Below the pieces are notes generated by a model. That model saw only the letters and a program-made list of their open reading frames with translations, made no database searches and had not been told where the DNA came from. The position numbers and the translations under genes were made by a program. Shown here one piece after another: positions 36,725 to 45,908 of a DNA stretch of 64,000 bases. Position 1 is the stretch's first letter. Every line of letters begins with the position of its first letter. The DNA lies in the NCBI RefSeq assembly GCF_003173755.1, contig NZ_CP029553.1, forward strand, positions 5,026,001-5,090,000, in the 5' to 3' direction. Origin of the DNA: Methylobacterium terrae. Lineage in GTDB: Bacteria; Pseudomonadota; Alphaproteobacteria; Rhizobiales; Beijerinckiaceae.

Positions 36725-37123
36725 GGCGATCGAGCGGAACCCGGGCGGGCTGGTCCCGCAGCGATCGGCACCGGCCCGCCCCGGCAACAGACCAGCATCA
36801 CGGCACTCCGCTCGAACGACCCACCACCGATAGGTTTTTATGCAATTATCGGCCACGTAAAATTGCCGATTGCAACCTTGAGTGTACTTTGCGCGGTTGT
36901 ACGGCGTTGAAATCCACAAGAACTACCTGATTTTATCGCCACGTTGCTGCTACCAGCTTGCGGACCGGAACGAGAATTGCCACCAAGTCTGAGGGACCGG
37001 GCGATGGCCCGCGCGTAGTTCGTACGTGACGGCCCCAAGAAGACCGAGAGGCGGCGCGAAGCCGGGCTGGCCCGCTTCAAAGCCTCCGTCGTCCACCTCA
37101 CTCTCGAAGCGGAAGCCCCCATC
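36725..37123. other. AT-rich upstream region of the second MucR-like gene
   Basis: About 400 bp. GC falls clearly at 36830-36950 (TTTTTATGCAATTATCGG and later stretches), as at the first mucR-like gene. This fits a MucR-bound, autoregulated promoter; no -35/-10 pair could be fixed with confidence. Confidence 0.45.
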
Positions 37124-37549
37124 ATGTCAGACGTGGAAACTCAGGATCAGGAGCCGGGCGAACTCGTCATGCTCACGGCCGACATCGTATCGGCCTACGT
37201 GTCGAAGAACTCGGTTCCGGTCGCGGAGCTCGCGAACCTGATCGCGGCGGTCCACACCTCCCTCGAGCGCGTCGCCGCTCCGCCGGCGCCTGAGCCCGAG
37301 AAGCCCACGCCGCCGGTCCCGATCCGCAAGACCGTCACCCCGGACTACATCATCAGCCTGGAGGACGGAAAACCCTACAAGTCGCTCAAGCGGCACCTGA
37401 CGACCCGCGGATTGTCGCCGGACCAGTATCGTCAGAAGTGGGGCCTGCCGCACGACTACCCGATGGTCGCCGCGACCTACGCCGCCCAGCGCTCGGAGCT
37501 CGCCAAGAGCTCGGGCCTCGGCCAGCAGCGCAAGAACCGCGGGCGGTGA
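37124..37549 (+). CDS. MucR/Ros-family regulator, second copy, lacking zinc ligands
   Basis: A 141-residue paralogue of the MucR-like protein at 30.1 kb. They are nearly identical from LTADIVSAYVSKNSVPV to the end of the YAAQRSELAKS segment. It lacks the same zinc ligands (ISLEDGKPYK, RHLTTRG). It is shorter at the C-terminus, ending GLGQQRKNRGR as in canonical Ros/MucR. ATG 37124 has GGAAG upstream. The two copies probably have overlapping targets and may form mixed oligomers. Confidence 0.9.
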   Translation: MSDVETQDQEPGELVMLTADIVSAYVSKNSVPVAELANLIAAVHTSLERVAAPPAPEPEKPTPPVPIRKTVTPDYIISLEDGKPYKSLKRHLTTRGLSPDQYRQKWGLPHDYPMVAATYAAQRSELAKSSGLGQQRKNRGR

Positions 37550-37604
37550 GACGGCCGACGCCCATCCCGACGGGGCGGGCTCTCGTTTCGTGACGCCATC
37601 AAAG

Positions 37605-37646
37605 GCAGAGCCTGTCCGACGGATTGCCGGGCAGGCTCTGTCTTTT
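37605..37646 (+). terminator. Terminator of the second MucR-like gene
   Basis: CAGAGCCTG (37606-37614), a 17-base loop, CAGGCTCTG (37632-37640), then TCTTTTCG. The arms resemble the ends of the MITE-like element at 18.5 kb. Confidence 0.7.
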
Positions 37647-37875
37647 CGTGAGTCGGCCGGCGAGATCCCAGCCTCGATCGTCGTCCCGGGGCCGCGATAG
37701 CGACACTCGGGATCCCTGACCGCTGACGGCGCAGAACCCGGCGGATCGCGTTCCGCCTCACCCGGGGACCAGCGGTCATGGATCCCGGGTTCTCGCCTGC
37801 GGCGCGCCCCGAGAGGACGGGGAGGACGTGACGGACGCGTTGCGACGCGACGGGATCTCGCGGCTCGCGGCCCCC
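37647..37875. other. Convergent intergenic region after rimM
   Basis: About 230 bp between the MucR-like terminator and the rimM stop, with no gene. It contains CGGGATCC-type short palindromes. trmD and rplS, which commonly follow rimM, are not here. Confidence 0.5.
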
Positions 37876-38571
37876 TCAACCCTCGTCCGGGTCCCGCGGC
37901 GCAGCCGGCGCGAACAGGTCCTCGGGCGGATCGACGATCACGCGGCGCGCCGCCACGTCGATCTCCGGTACGAAGGCCTTGGTGAAGGGCAGGAGGGCGG
38001 GACTGCCGCCGGAGGCCGGGGCGATCTCCAGGAGGTCGCCGCCACCGTAATTCGGTACCGCCCGCACCGTGCCGACGAGGCTGCCGGCGCGGTCGACGAC
38101 GGCCATCCCGACGAGGTCGGCGGCGAAGAACTCGTCCTCGTCCTCCGGCGCGCCGAGGCGCTCGCGCGCGACGTAGAGGGCGAGCCGGTTCAGGCCCTCG
38201 GCCCCGGTCCGGCCGGACACGCCCGCCACGCAAGCGATCAGCATGTCGGGGGCGCCCGCGGCGGGACGCAAGGACGCGATCTCGACCGCGCGCCCGTCGG
38301 CCCCGGTGAGCGGGCCGTAGGACCCGATCGCCGTGGGATCGGCGGTGTAGGATTTCAGCCGCACCTCGCCGGCGAGGCCGTGGGCGCGACCGAACTCGCC
38401 CAGCAGCACGAAACCGGGATCGGTGGCGATCCCGGTTTCGGTGCGCGCGGGCGCGGTGATGGAACGCTGCGGCGCGGGCGCGCCGGCGCCCCGGCGCTGG
38501 TCGGGGCCCCCGCGGCCGGGTCCCTTGGGGACCCGACCGCCAGGGGGGCGGGCGTCGGGGCGGCGCGCCAC
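37876..38571 (-). CDS. rimM: Ribosome maturation factor RimM
   Basis: A 231-residue RimM. A ~45-residue Pro/Arg-rich N-terminal extension precedes the RimM N-domain ([19 protein letters not shown]) and the PRC-barrel domain ([50 protein letters not shown]). It helps assemble the 30S head and binds S19. GTG 38571 lies 9 bp after the rpsP stop. An internal GTG nearer the RimM domain is possible, since the extension is not conserved in the family. Confidence 0.93.
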   Translation of the reverse strand: MARRPDARPPGGRVPKGPGRGGPDQRRGAGAPAPQRSITAPARTETGIATDPGFVLLGEFGRAHGLAGEVRLKSYTADPTAIGSYGPLTGADGRAVEIASLRPAAGAPDMLIACVAGVSGRTGAEGLNRLALYVARERLGAPEDEDEFFAADLVGMAVVDRAGSLVGTVRAVPNYGGGDLLEIAPASGGSPALLPFTKAFVPEIDVAARRVIVDPPEDLFAPAAPRDPDEG

Positions 38572-38580
38572 GGCCGAGGC

Positions 38581-38940
38581 TTACTCGGCCGAGTCGGCGG
38601 CGGCGCCGGCCTTCTCGGCGCGGGCGGCGGCGCGCTCCTTGGACTTGGTGCCCGGCTCGGCCTTCTGCGGGTTGTTGCGGGTCGGGCGCTTGGCGAGGCC
38701 GGCGGCGTCGAGGAAGCGCAGGACGCGGTCGGTCGGCTGGGCGCCCTTGGCGAGCCAGGCCTGGACCTTCTCGGTCTCGAGGATGACGCGGGCCGGATCG
38801 TCCTTCGGCTTCATCGGGTCGTAGGCGCCGACCTTCTCGATGAAGCGGCCGTCGCGGGGAGAGCGGGCGTCGGCGACGACGATGCGGTAGTACGGGCGCT
38901 TCTTGGCGCCGCCGCGGGTGAGGCGAATCTTGAGGGACAT
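38581..38940 (-). CDS. rpsP: 30S ribosomal protein S16
   Basis: A 119-residue S16. The family core (1-80) has [38 protein letters not shown] and [14 protein letters not shown]. The ~40-residue Ala/Lys/Glu tail is an alphaproteobacterial extension. It is in the operon ffh-rpsP-rimM, 77 bp downstream of ffh. Confidence 0.98.
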   Translation of the reverse strand: MSLKIRLTRGGAKKRPYYRIVVADARSPRDGRFIEKVGAYDPMKPKDDPARVILETEKVQAWLAKGAQPTDRVLRFLDAAGLAKRPTRNNPQKAEPGTKSKERAAARAEKAGAAADSAE

Positions 38941-39017
38941 GGGTCTCTTCCTGTTCTCTGGGGTTCGAGGATCGTTCGACGTCGCGGGCGGGAGGGGCCT
39001 TCAGGCCCCCGATCCGC

Positions 39018-40625
39018 CTACTTCTTCTTGCCGAAGGGGAGGCCGCCGAGGCCGGGCAGGCCCGGGAGCTTGCCGCCCAAGCCCGGCAGGCCGGGGGCGG
39101 CGGGAGGCGCCTTGGCGGGGCCGCCGGGCGCCTTCGCACCGCCGAGGCCCGGAGGCATCGACGGAAGGGTGGTGCCGGGCGGCAGCGACTTCTGCAGCTC
39201 GGCGAGCATCTCGGGAGTGGGCTGGGGCATGCCGCCCATCATCTTGCCCAATCCGCCCATTCCGCCGCCCATGCCGCCGCCGCCGAGCCCGAACATGCTG
39301 CCGAGCGCCTGGCCGATGCCGCGCTTGCCCGAGCCCATGGCCTTCATCATGTCGGCCATGGTGCGGTGCATCTTGAGGAGCTTGTTGATCTCCGAGACGT
39401 CGACGCCGGCGCCCTTCGCCACGCGCTTCTTGCGCGAGGCCTTGAGCAGGTCGGGGTTGCGGCGCTCCCCGGGGGTCATCGACGAGATGATGGCGCGCTG
39501 GCGCTTGAACATCGTCTCGTCGAGGTTGGCGCCCTCGACCTGCTTCTTGATCTGGCCCATGCCGGGCAGCATGCCCATCAGGCCGCCGATCCCGCCCATC
39601 TTCTCCATCTGGGCGAGCTGCATCGACAGGTCGTCGAGGTCGAACTTGCCCTTGCGCATCTTCTCGGCGACGCGAAGGGCCTGCTCCTGGTCGATGGTCT
39701 CGGCCGCCTTCTCGACGAGCGAGACGATGTCGCCCATGCCGAGGATGCGGTTGGCGACGCGGGCCGGATGGAACTCCTCGAGCGCGTCGACCTTCTCGCC
39801 GGTGCCGACGAGCTTGATCGGCTTGCCGGTGACCGCCCGCATCGAGAGCGCCGCGCCGCCGCGGGAATCGCCGTCCATGCGGGTGAGCACGATGCCGGTG
39901 ACGCCGAGCCGGTCGTCGAAGGCCCGCGCCGTGTTGACGGCGTCCTGGCCGGTGAGCGCGTCGGCGACGAGCAGAACCTCGTGCGGGTTCGTGGCCGCCT
40001 TGACGTCGGCGGCCTCCTGCATCAGCGCCTCGTCGAGGGTGACGCGGCCGGCGGTGTCGAGCATCACCACGTCGAAGCCGCCGAGGCGGGCGGCCTCCAT
40101 GGCGCGCCTGGCGATCTGCACCGCCGACTGGCCGGCCACGATCGGCAGCGATTCGACGCCGACCTGGCTCGCGAGGACCGCGAGCTGCTCCATCGCGGCC
40201 GGGCGGCGGGTGTCGAGGGAGGCGAGCAGCACCCGGCGCTTGTCGCGCTGGGTCAGGCGACGGGCGATCTTGGCGGTCGTCGTGGTCTTGCCCGAGCCCT
40301 GGAGGCCGACCATCAGGATGCCGACGGGGGCCGGCGCGTTGAGGTCGATGACCCCGGCCTCGCCGCCCAGCATCGCCACGAGCTGGTCGTTGACGATCTT
40401 CACGACCATCTGGCCGGGCGTCACCGACTTCAGCACGACCGCGCCGACGGCCTGCTCGCGCACCTTCTCGGTGAAGGAGCGCACGACCTCGAGCGCGACG
40501 TCGGCCTCCAGCAGGGCGCGGCGCACCTCGCGCAGGGCGGCGGTGACGTCGGCCTCGGTCAGGGCGCCGCGGCGGGTCAGCCCGGACAGGATGCCGGACA
40601 GGCGGTCGGAGAGGCCTTCGAACAT
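39018..40625 (-). CDS. ffh: Signal recognition particle protein Ffh
   Basis: A 535-residue SRP GTPase. The N-domain is followed by the G-domain with GLQGSGKTTTTAKIA, DTAGR, GTGEKVDALEEFHP and DTRRPAAMEQL, then a Met-rich M-domain (FDLDDLSMQLAQMEKMGGI..., GKRGIGQALG) with a Gly/Pro/Leu tail. With 4.5S RNA it targets membrane and secreted proteins to FtsY; neither ffs nor ftsY is in this window. The C-terminal GGGMGGGMGG run is an expansion seen in alphaproteobacteria. ATG 40625. First gene of ffh-rpsP-rimM. Confidence 0.97.
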   Translation of the reverse strand: MFEGLSDRLSGILSGLTRRGALTEADVTAALREVRRALLEADVALEVVRSFTEKVREQAVGAVVLKSVTPGQMVVKIVNDQLVAMLGGEAGVIDLNAPAPVGILMVGLQGSGKTTTTAKIARRLTQRDKRRVLLASLDTRRPAAMEQLAVLASQVGVESLPIVAGQSAVQIARRAMEAARLGGFDVVMLDTAGRVTLDEALMQEAADVKAATNPHEVLLVADALTGQDAVNTARAFDDRLGVTGIVLTRMDGDSRGGAALSMRAVTGKPIKLVGTGEKVDALEEFHPARVANRILGMGDIVSLVEKAAETIDQEQALRVAEKMRKGKFDLDDLSMQLAQMEKMGGIGGLMGMLPGMGQIKKQVEGANLDETMFKRQRAIISSMTPGERRNPDLLKASRKKRVAKGAGVDVSEINKLLKMHRTMADMMKAMGSGKRGIGQALGSMFGLGGGGMGGGMGGLGKMMGGMPQPTPEMLAELQKSLPPGTTLPSMPPGLGGAKAPGGPAKAPPAAPGLPGLGGKLPGLPGLGGLPFGKKK

Positions 40626-40644
40626 GCGCGTCAGTCTCCGGGAA

Positions 40645-40866
40645 CTACTCGTTCACGCCCGCGGAGGCGGCGCGGCGGGCCTGGAGGGCGCCCTCGAAAT
40701 GGGTGAGGGCCCGCTCGAACTTGTCGCGGCAATCGGGATTGCAGAAGCCAACCACCGCGCCGTTGTAGAGCGTCAGCGAGTCGGCCGCGATCGGCTTGCC
40801 CGACCAGGGGCAGAGCTCGTTCACCGCGTCCTCGATGCGCAAGCGCGCGTGGTCGGTCCTGATCAT
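40645..40866 (-). CDS. Small Cys-containing protein, possible zinc-ribbon/YHS-like
   Basis: A 73-residue protein. It has NELCPWSGKPIAAD and VGFCNPDCRDKFERAL, a C-x~25-C-x3-C spacing that recalls YHS/TRASH-type metal-binding units, though one expected ligand is not obvious. It may bind zinc or another metal. ATG 40866 was preferred. Its stop lies 19 bp before the ffh start, so it is probably co-transcribed with ffh. Confidence 0.6.
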   Translation of the reverse strand: MIRTDHARLRIEDAVNELCPWSGKPIAADSLTLYNGAVVGFCNPDCRDKFERALTHFEGALQARRAASAGVNE

Positions 40867-41144
40867 CCGGTCTCCTGTAGGCCGCCCCCGGGGGACGGCC
40901 GATCGGGAGGTTTCGCGCAACGCAGTTCGCGCCCGAGGGCGCATCGCGCTGTCGGGCGTTGACCTCCGGCCTCACGGGCCGGTCGGCGTCGAGACGAGAC
41001 CTCGTCCTGAGAGGCGCGGCCTAGCGGTCCATGAACGGATTGTCAATGCGCGGGAGGCGCCGCCCCCGGCGCGGCGGGCGGTCTTTACCGGTTCTTAACC
41101 ATGGCGGGGATTAACTCGGGGTCGAGATTCGCAGGAGACGCGGT

Positions 41145-41588
41145 GTGTCCGACCCCGCCTTGAAGACGCAGACCACCGCCGCGGCGCGGCAGCCCTCGGG
41201 CCCGCTGCAGGATTGGCTCGCGACCCTGTCGCGGATCGACGCCGCCGACCAGGCCCGCACCGCGCCGCGCCGCCCGGAGGCGCAGGCCGCCTGGGAGCCG
41301 CGCATCGTCGTCCCGGCCGAGCCGGACCCGGTGCCGGAGCCGCCGGCGCCGCGGGTGGAGGACGACGACCTCGCCGCCCTGATGGCCGAGAACATGATGC
41401 TCAAGGCGCGCCTGCGCCAGGAGAACGCCCGCTACGACGAGCTGCAGGCGCTGCTCGCCGACGAGCTGCGGGCCCTGCGCGCCCACGTGCAGCAGGAGGT
41501 CGACAAGGCCGAGGAGCTGCGCGCCGAGCGCGACCTGTGGATGGCCCGGGCCGAGGCCCTGGCCCAGCCGCTGTTCCAGCGCCGCTGA
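41145..41588 (+). CDS. Hypothetical protein with C-terminal coiled coil
   Basis: A 147-residue protein. The first ~80 residues are Pro/Ala/Arg-rich, and residues ~80-140 form a continuous charged helix (LMAENMMLKARLRQENARYD... to MARAEALAQPLFQRR) likely to be a coiled coil. No family is recognised. GTG 41145 follows GGAGACGCG. Convergent with the large glycosyltransferase, separated by a strong terminator. Confidence 0.6.
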   Translation: MSDPALKTQTTAAARQPSGPLQDWLATLSRIDAADQARTAPRRPEAQAAWEPRIVVPAEPDPVPEPPAPRVEDDDLAALMAENMMLKARLRQENARYDELQALLADELRALRAHVQQEVDKAEELRAERDLWMARAEALAQPLFQRR

Positions 41589-41615
41589 GGCGACGCGTCT
41601 TCCCGACGCCCTGAA

Positions 41616-41660
41616 ACGAGAACGCCCGGCATCGAAGGGGTCGATGCCGGGCGTTCTCGT
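41616..41660. terminator. Bidirectional terminator
   Basis: A perfect 20-bp stem (41616-41635 with 41641-41660) around AGGGG, between two convergent genes. The arm ACGAGAACGCCCGGC..., with TCTCGT on the far side, provides a short T-rich end for each strand. Confidence 0.8.
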
Positions 41661-41709
41661 GCGCGCAAGGCGCTGCGGCCGCCCCGGGCGGGGCGACGGC
41701 GGAGCCCGC

Positions 41710-44700
41710 TCAGGCCCGCGTCGCGTCGAGGATCTCGCCGTAGATGACCGCCAGCTCCTCCGCCTGCCGGTGGGCGGTCCGGATCGGGGCGGTGTAGCCG
41801 GGCGAGCGCAGGTGGATGTCCGGGTTGTCGTCGATGAAGCGCAGGGCCGCCAGGAGGCCCGCCTCGTCGGCGACGTCGACGACGTAGCCGTTCCGGCCCT
41901 CCACGACGCAATCGCCGACCGCGCCCCGGTCCGAGGCGACGACCCAGCAGCCCGCGGCGAGCGCCTCCCGGGTCACCAGCCCGTAGCTCTCCGGCCAGAT
42001 CGACGGCGCCAGGAGCACGTCGATATGCGCGTAGAGGCCGCCAACCGTCGATTGCGGGAACTTGCCCCGGATCTCGACCGGCACGCTGCCCCACTCCTCC
42101 TCCACCCGCTCGCTCGGGTGCATGGCGTGGTCGATCAGCAGCAGGCCGAGGTTCCTGAACGGCTCGTTGAAGAGCACGTTCCGGATCAGCCCGTAGCCCT
42201 TGTGGTCGGCGAGCCCCCCGATGAAGCCGAGGCGCACGCGACCGGTCGGGCTCGCAGTCCGGACGACCTCCGGCAGGCGGGACACGCCGTTCTCGACCAC
42301 CTCGATCTCGCCGAGGCCGACGCCGCGGCACAGGGCGCCGAACGGCTCGGACACGGTCAGCACGCGCGCGGCGCCCCTGATGCAGCGCAGGAGCGTCCGT
42401 GCGCGGACGTAGGCGTCGCTCATGAAGGCGTCGCGACCGGCCCCGCCATTGAAGTCGTAGGTCTCGACCTGGCGGTTCCCGTTGGTCAGGAACTGGTGCG
42501 GCGAGATCCACCATCCGTCGTGCATCGTGATCAGGTAGGGGATCCGGCGGCGGGTCGCGGCGGTGACGCAGGTCGTGGTCAGCCGCTGGATGCAGTGGAA
42601 ATGGATCAGGTCCGGCTCGATCCGGTCGAGGACGCGGTCGAAGGCGCCCCCCATCTCGGGATCCTCGACGAGGCTGTCGAGACCAGGGTGTTTGCCGGCC
42701 GTGATGCAGAACACCCGCACGCCGTCCTGGACGTACCAGTCGACGGCGTAGGGCGTCCGTCCGCCCTCGAGGGTGCAGATCACGTCGATCTGCCAGTCCG
42801 GCCCGAGGATCGTGCGCAGCGAGCGGACGTTGTCGTACACGACCCGGGTCGCGCCGCCGATCGCCTGCGGCGGGTAGAACACGTTGACGATGACGAGCTT
42901 CCGGCGCGGCGCGAGCTGGCGCGCGCTCGTCCGGTCGATGGCCTCGGACAGGCGGCCGGCCTGCCGCTCCAGCCCGTAGGCCTCGAGCACGACGCGCCTC
43001 GCCGCCGCGCCGATCCGGTGCCGCTCCTCCGGCGAGCGCACCAGGCGGTCGAGGGCGGCGTAGAACGCCTCGCTCGTCTCGCACAGGAAGCCGGTCTCGC
43101 CCTCGACGATCGCCTCGCGATGGGTCTGCGTGCTGCTCACGACGGAGGGAATGCCGAACATCGCGGCCTCCATCCACTTGATCTCGCTCTTGCAGTCGTT
43201 GAACGCGTCCGGCACCAGCACCGAGATGTTGATGTCGGCCTCGCGCAGCAGGTCCCAGTAGGAGGCGACGTTGGCGATCGGCCGCGAGGCGATGATCGCG
43301 TCCGCCCAGGGGCGCAGCAGGTCCGAGATCGTGATCTCGCCGATCACCACGACGCGGATGCGCGCACCGTGGGCCTCGAACAGGCGCGCCAGGGCCGGCT
43401 CGATCAGCCGCTCGAAGTCGAGCTTGTGGGCCTTGGTGCCGGAGCCGTAGAAGACCGTGACGACGTCCCCGGGCGGGGCCGCCCGCTCCTGCCGCAGGCT
43501 GACCATGTGGGCGCCGCTCAGCGCGTTCGGCTGGTGGAACACGGTCCCCGTCCGGACCCGGCGCTCGAGGTGCCGGGCGAGGCTCGCCGTCGAGGCCATG
43601 CCGTAGTCGCACAGCCCGGCGGCCTCGGCGAACAGGCTGACGCCGCACGCCATCGCGGCGTGTTGGCGAGCATCGATCAGGCCGACATAGGTCTCGAAGC
43701 CCGGCGGAAAATACGCCGAGTCGAAAACCAGATCGTCGATGTCGTAGATCGTCACGATGCCGATCTCGGCCGTCTTCTCGATGGCATCGACGACGTCCGG
43801 GAATGCCGGCACTCTGTAGAAGATCGTGTAGTCGATCTTCATCAGGTCGGCCATGTATTTGTCGTGATCCTTCGTGTAGTCGTAGACCGTGACCTCGTAG
43901 CCCGCCGCCACGAGCTGCTCGGCCCGCTGGTCGACCCGGTAGAAGCGGCATTGCGCGAGATCGCAACTGGCGTAGACGGCGACGCGGCGCACGCGCCCGG
44001 CGGCGACGACCGGCCGCTCCTCGTCCCGAGCGAGGCAGCGCGCCGCCCCGGTCACGCGGGCGCGGGCCTCGTCGTAGCCCAACTCGAGGGCGACGTCGGC
44101 GCTCCTCTCCCAGATGTCGTGAAAGTACTTCTCCTGAATGCCGCGGAGCTGCAGGCGCAGGGCGACGTCCCCCGGATACTTCGCCGCGCCCGCCGCCAGG
44201 GCGCGCTCCGCGGCCTTCGACTCGCCGAGTTCGAGCAGGCCCTCGGCCAGATGGACGTAGGTCCACTCGTTGCCGCGGTCGAGCGCGACGATGTGCCGGC
44301 GCAGGCGGGTGGCCAGGCCGAGGTTGCCGCCGCGATGGACCAGATCCGCCCGATGGTTGAGGCCGCGCGGGTGATCGGGAACGTGAATCAGGGCGCGGGC
44401 GTACAGTTCGGCGGCCTCGACGCTCCTGCCCTGCCGCGCGCAGGCATCGGCGACCTCGACGAAGAAGCCGGCGAGCGCGGGATCGTCGAGGTCGAGCGTC
44501 CAATCCAGCAGATCCCGGACGATCCGGCTCGGCTTCGCCGGATCCGCCCCGTCCGCCGCCTGCCGCACGCGCGCCGCGATGGCTTCCACGACCCGGCGCG
44601 GCAGCCGCGCACCGTGGTCGAGGTGCGCCAGCACCCGCAGGTTGGGCGAGCGCGGCTCGTCCGCGTCGCTTCTGAGCCAGCGCTCGTAGCGCTCCTGCCG

Positions 44701-45579
44701 CGACGAGCCGCTCGCGGGACGGCGGGTGCCGTACTCCGCGCGAAAGAAGTCGTCATCGAAGGCGCCGTCGAGCGAGATGTCGAACTGCTCGTGCTGGCCG
44801 ACCTCGCAGAAATGACGGATGCACTCGGCCCTGTTGAGAAACTTGCCGCCATCTCTCGTGTATTTGTAGCGATAGAAGTCGTGATCGAAATACTCAGAAA
44901 AATAGGGAATGTTTATATTGTGAGCGCGCGCGATTTCGTCTTCGTTGAAATAGATGAACTGATCGTCGGCAGGGCGCAGCGCCTGCTTGACGGCGACGAC
45001 CGCCTCGTCCGGGTTCGATTCCGGCGGGACCGTCACGCCGTACAATTGCGAGATGAACGTGGCGTCGTAGAAGAGGGGAGTGTAGCTCCGCTTCTCCGCA
45101 CGGCCATACTCGAAATAGTGCTTCAGGCGACCGACATTCGACGTGATCACGCGGGCGATGTCGGGATTGCAGGCGACGTAGCTCGCGAGGTTGAAGCCTC
45201 GCGGGAGGCCGAACCCGGCGGAGTCGAGCGCCGTCGCGCGCGACGGATCGGCATGCAGGCGGCGTTCGGCCCGGCCGTGTTCCAGGTAGTGATGGACGGC
45301 CTGGAAATCCCACCTGATCGCGTCCGCAACGTCCGGGTTCAGACGAAGGTACGTCCGGACGTCGAATTCCTTCGGCAATCCGCCGGTGGCCAGGGCGGCC
45401 GCCAGCGCGGCCGCCTCGCTGGCGAACCGGCCCTCGGTCCGACCGAACGTCTCCCAGTGCGTCGCGATCTCGTCGTCGCTCGCACCGCTCATGTCCGTGT
45501 AGTAATCGCGATAAAAATCGACGTCGAGCGCCGCGTCCTTCGCCCGGCTCCTGCGGCGCAATAGCCTGAATACATTCAT
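41710..45579 (-). CDS. Large two-domain glycosyltransferase with N-terminal repeats
   Basis: A 1289-residue protein. The N-terminal ~280 residues hold at least three repeats of a unit ending HY/HW...G..E.R (about 20-51, 71-107, 128-164, e.g. YLRLNPDVADAI...HYLEHGRAERR), seen before other proteobacterial glycosyltransferases. A TPR-like region (about 360-510) is followed by a first GT-B module (about 540-890, with FYGSGTKAHKLDFERLI and EAAMFGIPSVVSS). The second, GT4-type, module (about 905-1289) has VNVFYPPQAIGGATRVVYDN and EALAAGCWVVASDRGA. Probably a cytosolic enzyme that adds two sugars to a surface glycan or protein. ATG 45579 has GAGGGG upstream. Confidence 0.88.
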   Translation of the reverse strand: MNVFRLLRRRSRAKDAALDVDFYRDYYTDMSGASDDEIATHWETFGRTEGRFASEAAALAAALATGGLPKEFDVRTYLRLNPDVADAIRWDFQAVHHYLEHGRAERRLHADPSRATALDSAGFGLPRGFNLASYVACNPDIARVITSNVGRLKHYFEYGRAEKRSYTPLFYDATFISQLYGVTVPPESNPDEAVVAVKQALRPADDQFIYFNEDEIARAHNINIPYFSEYFDHDFYRYKYTRDGGKFLNRAECIRHFCEVGQHEQFDISLDGAFDDDFFRAEYGTRRPASGSSRQERYERWLRSDADEPRSPNLRVLAHLDHGARLPRRVVEAIAARVRQAADGADPAKPSRIVRDLLDWTLDLDDPALAGFFVEVADACARQGRSVEAAELYARALIHVPDHPRGLNHRADLVHRGGNLGLATRLRRHIVALDRGNEWTYVHLAEGLLELGESKAAERALAAGAAKYPGDVALRLQLRGIQEKYFHDIWERSADVALELGYDEARARVTGAARCLARDEERPVVAAGRVRRVAVYASCDLAQCRFYRVDQRAEQLVAAGYEVTVYDYTKDHDKYMADLMKIDYTIFYRVPAFPDVVDAIEKTAEIGIVTIYDIDDLVFDSAYFPPGFETYVGLIDARQHAAMACGVSLFAEAAGLCDYGMASTASLARHLERRVRTGTVFHQPNALSGAHMVSLRQERAAPPGDVVTVFYGSGTKAHKLDFERLIEPALARLFEAHGARIRVVVIGEITISDLLRPWADAIIASRPIANVASYWDLLREADINISVLVPDAFNDCKSEIKWMEAAMFGIPSVVSSTQTHREAIVEGETGFLCETSEAFYAALDRLVRSPEERHRIGAAARRVVLEAYGLERQAGRLSEAIDRTSARQLAPRRKLVIVNVFYPPQAIGGATRVVYDNVRSLRTILGPDWQIDVICTLEGGRTPYAVDWYVQDGVRVFCITAGKHPGLDSLVEDPEMGGAFDRVLDRIEPDLIHFHCIQRLTTTCVTAATRRRIPYLITMHDGWWISPHQFLTNGNRQVETYDFNGGAGRDAFMSDAYVRARTLLRCIRGAARVLTVSEPFGALCRGVGLGEIEVVENGVSRLPEVVRTASPTGRVRLGFIGGLADHKGYGLIRNVLFNEPFRNLGLLLIDHAMHPSERVEEEWGSVPVEIRGKFPQSTVGGLYAHIDVLLAPSIWPESYGLVTREALAAGCWVVASDRGAVGDCVVEGRNGYVVDVADEAGLLAALRFIDDNPDIHLRSPGYTAPIRTAHRQAEELAVIYGEILDATRA

Positions 45580-45908
45580 GTCGCCCCTCACCACGGTCGA
45601 TCGCTTCACGAAAAACCCATGCAATATGCTTCACCATTCGAGCAATATCCAATGAGAGAACGAAAATACTTCCAAATTGATCCCAAAATCACTGATCAAT
45701 ATTTCTTTTATCGTAAAAAATCGAGAGGATCTACGGGCGGCCCGGCAACGATGTCAAGCCGCCCGTCTCACCCGAGGGCCGGCGGAGCCCCGCCGCGCCG
45801 GCCCCCGCCGACCTTGACGAGACCGGCTCGCGCCGCCCCGGCCCACGGGACCATTTCCCGTCCGGCGCAAAATGCTCTAGAGCGGCCGCGTCCTATCGCG
45901 CAGCCACC
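45580..45908. other. AT-rich divergent region between the glycosyltransferase and aroC
   Basis: About 330 bp. 45600-45730 is far richer in A+T than the rest of the window (e.g. CAATATTTCTTTTATCG), while 45740-45905 returns to high GC. The AT-rich part is the likely promoter of the large glycosyltransferase and a potential MucR/H-NS-like target. No gene. Confidence 0.6.

Noticed and set aside
41616-41660. CRISPR or phage attachment site
   Set aside because: A single perfect hairpin between convergent genes is best explained as a bidirectional terminator.
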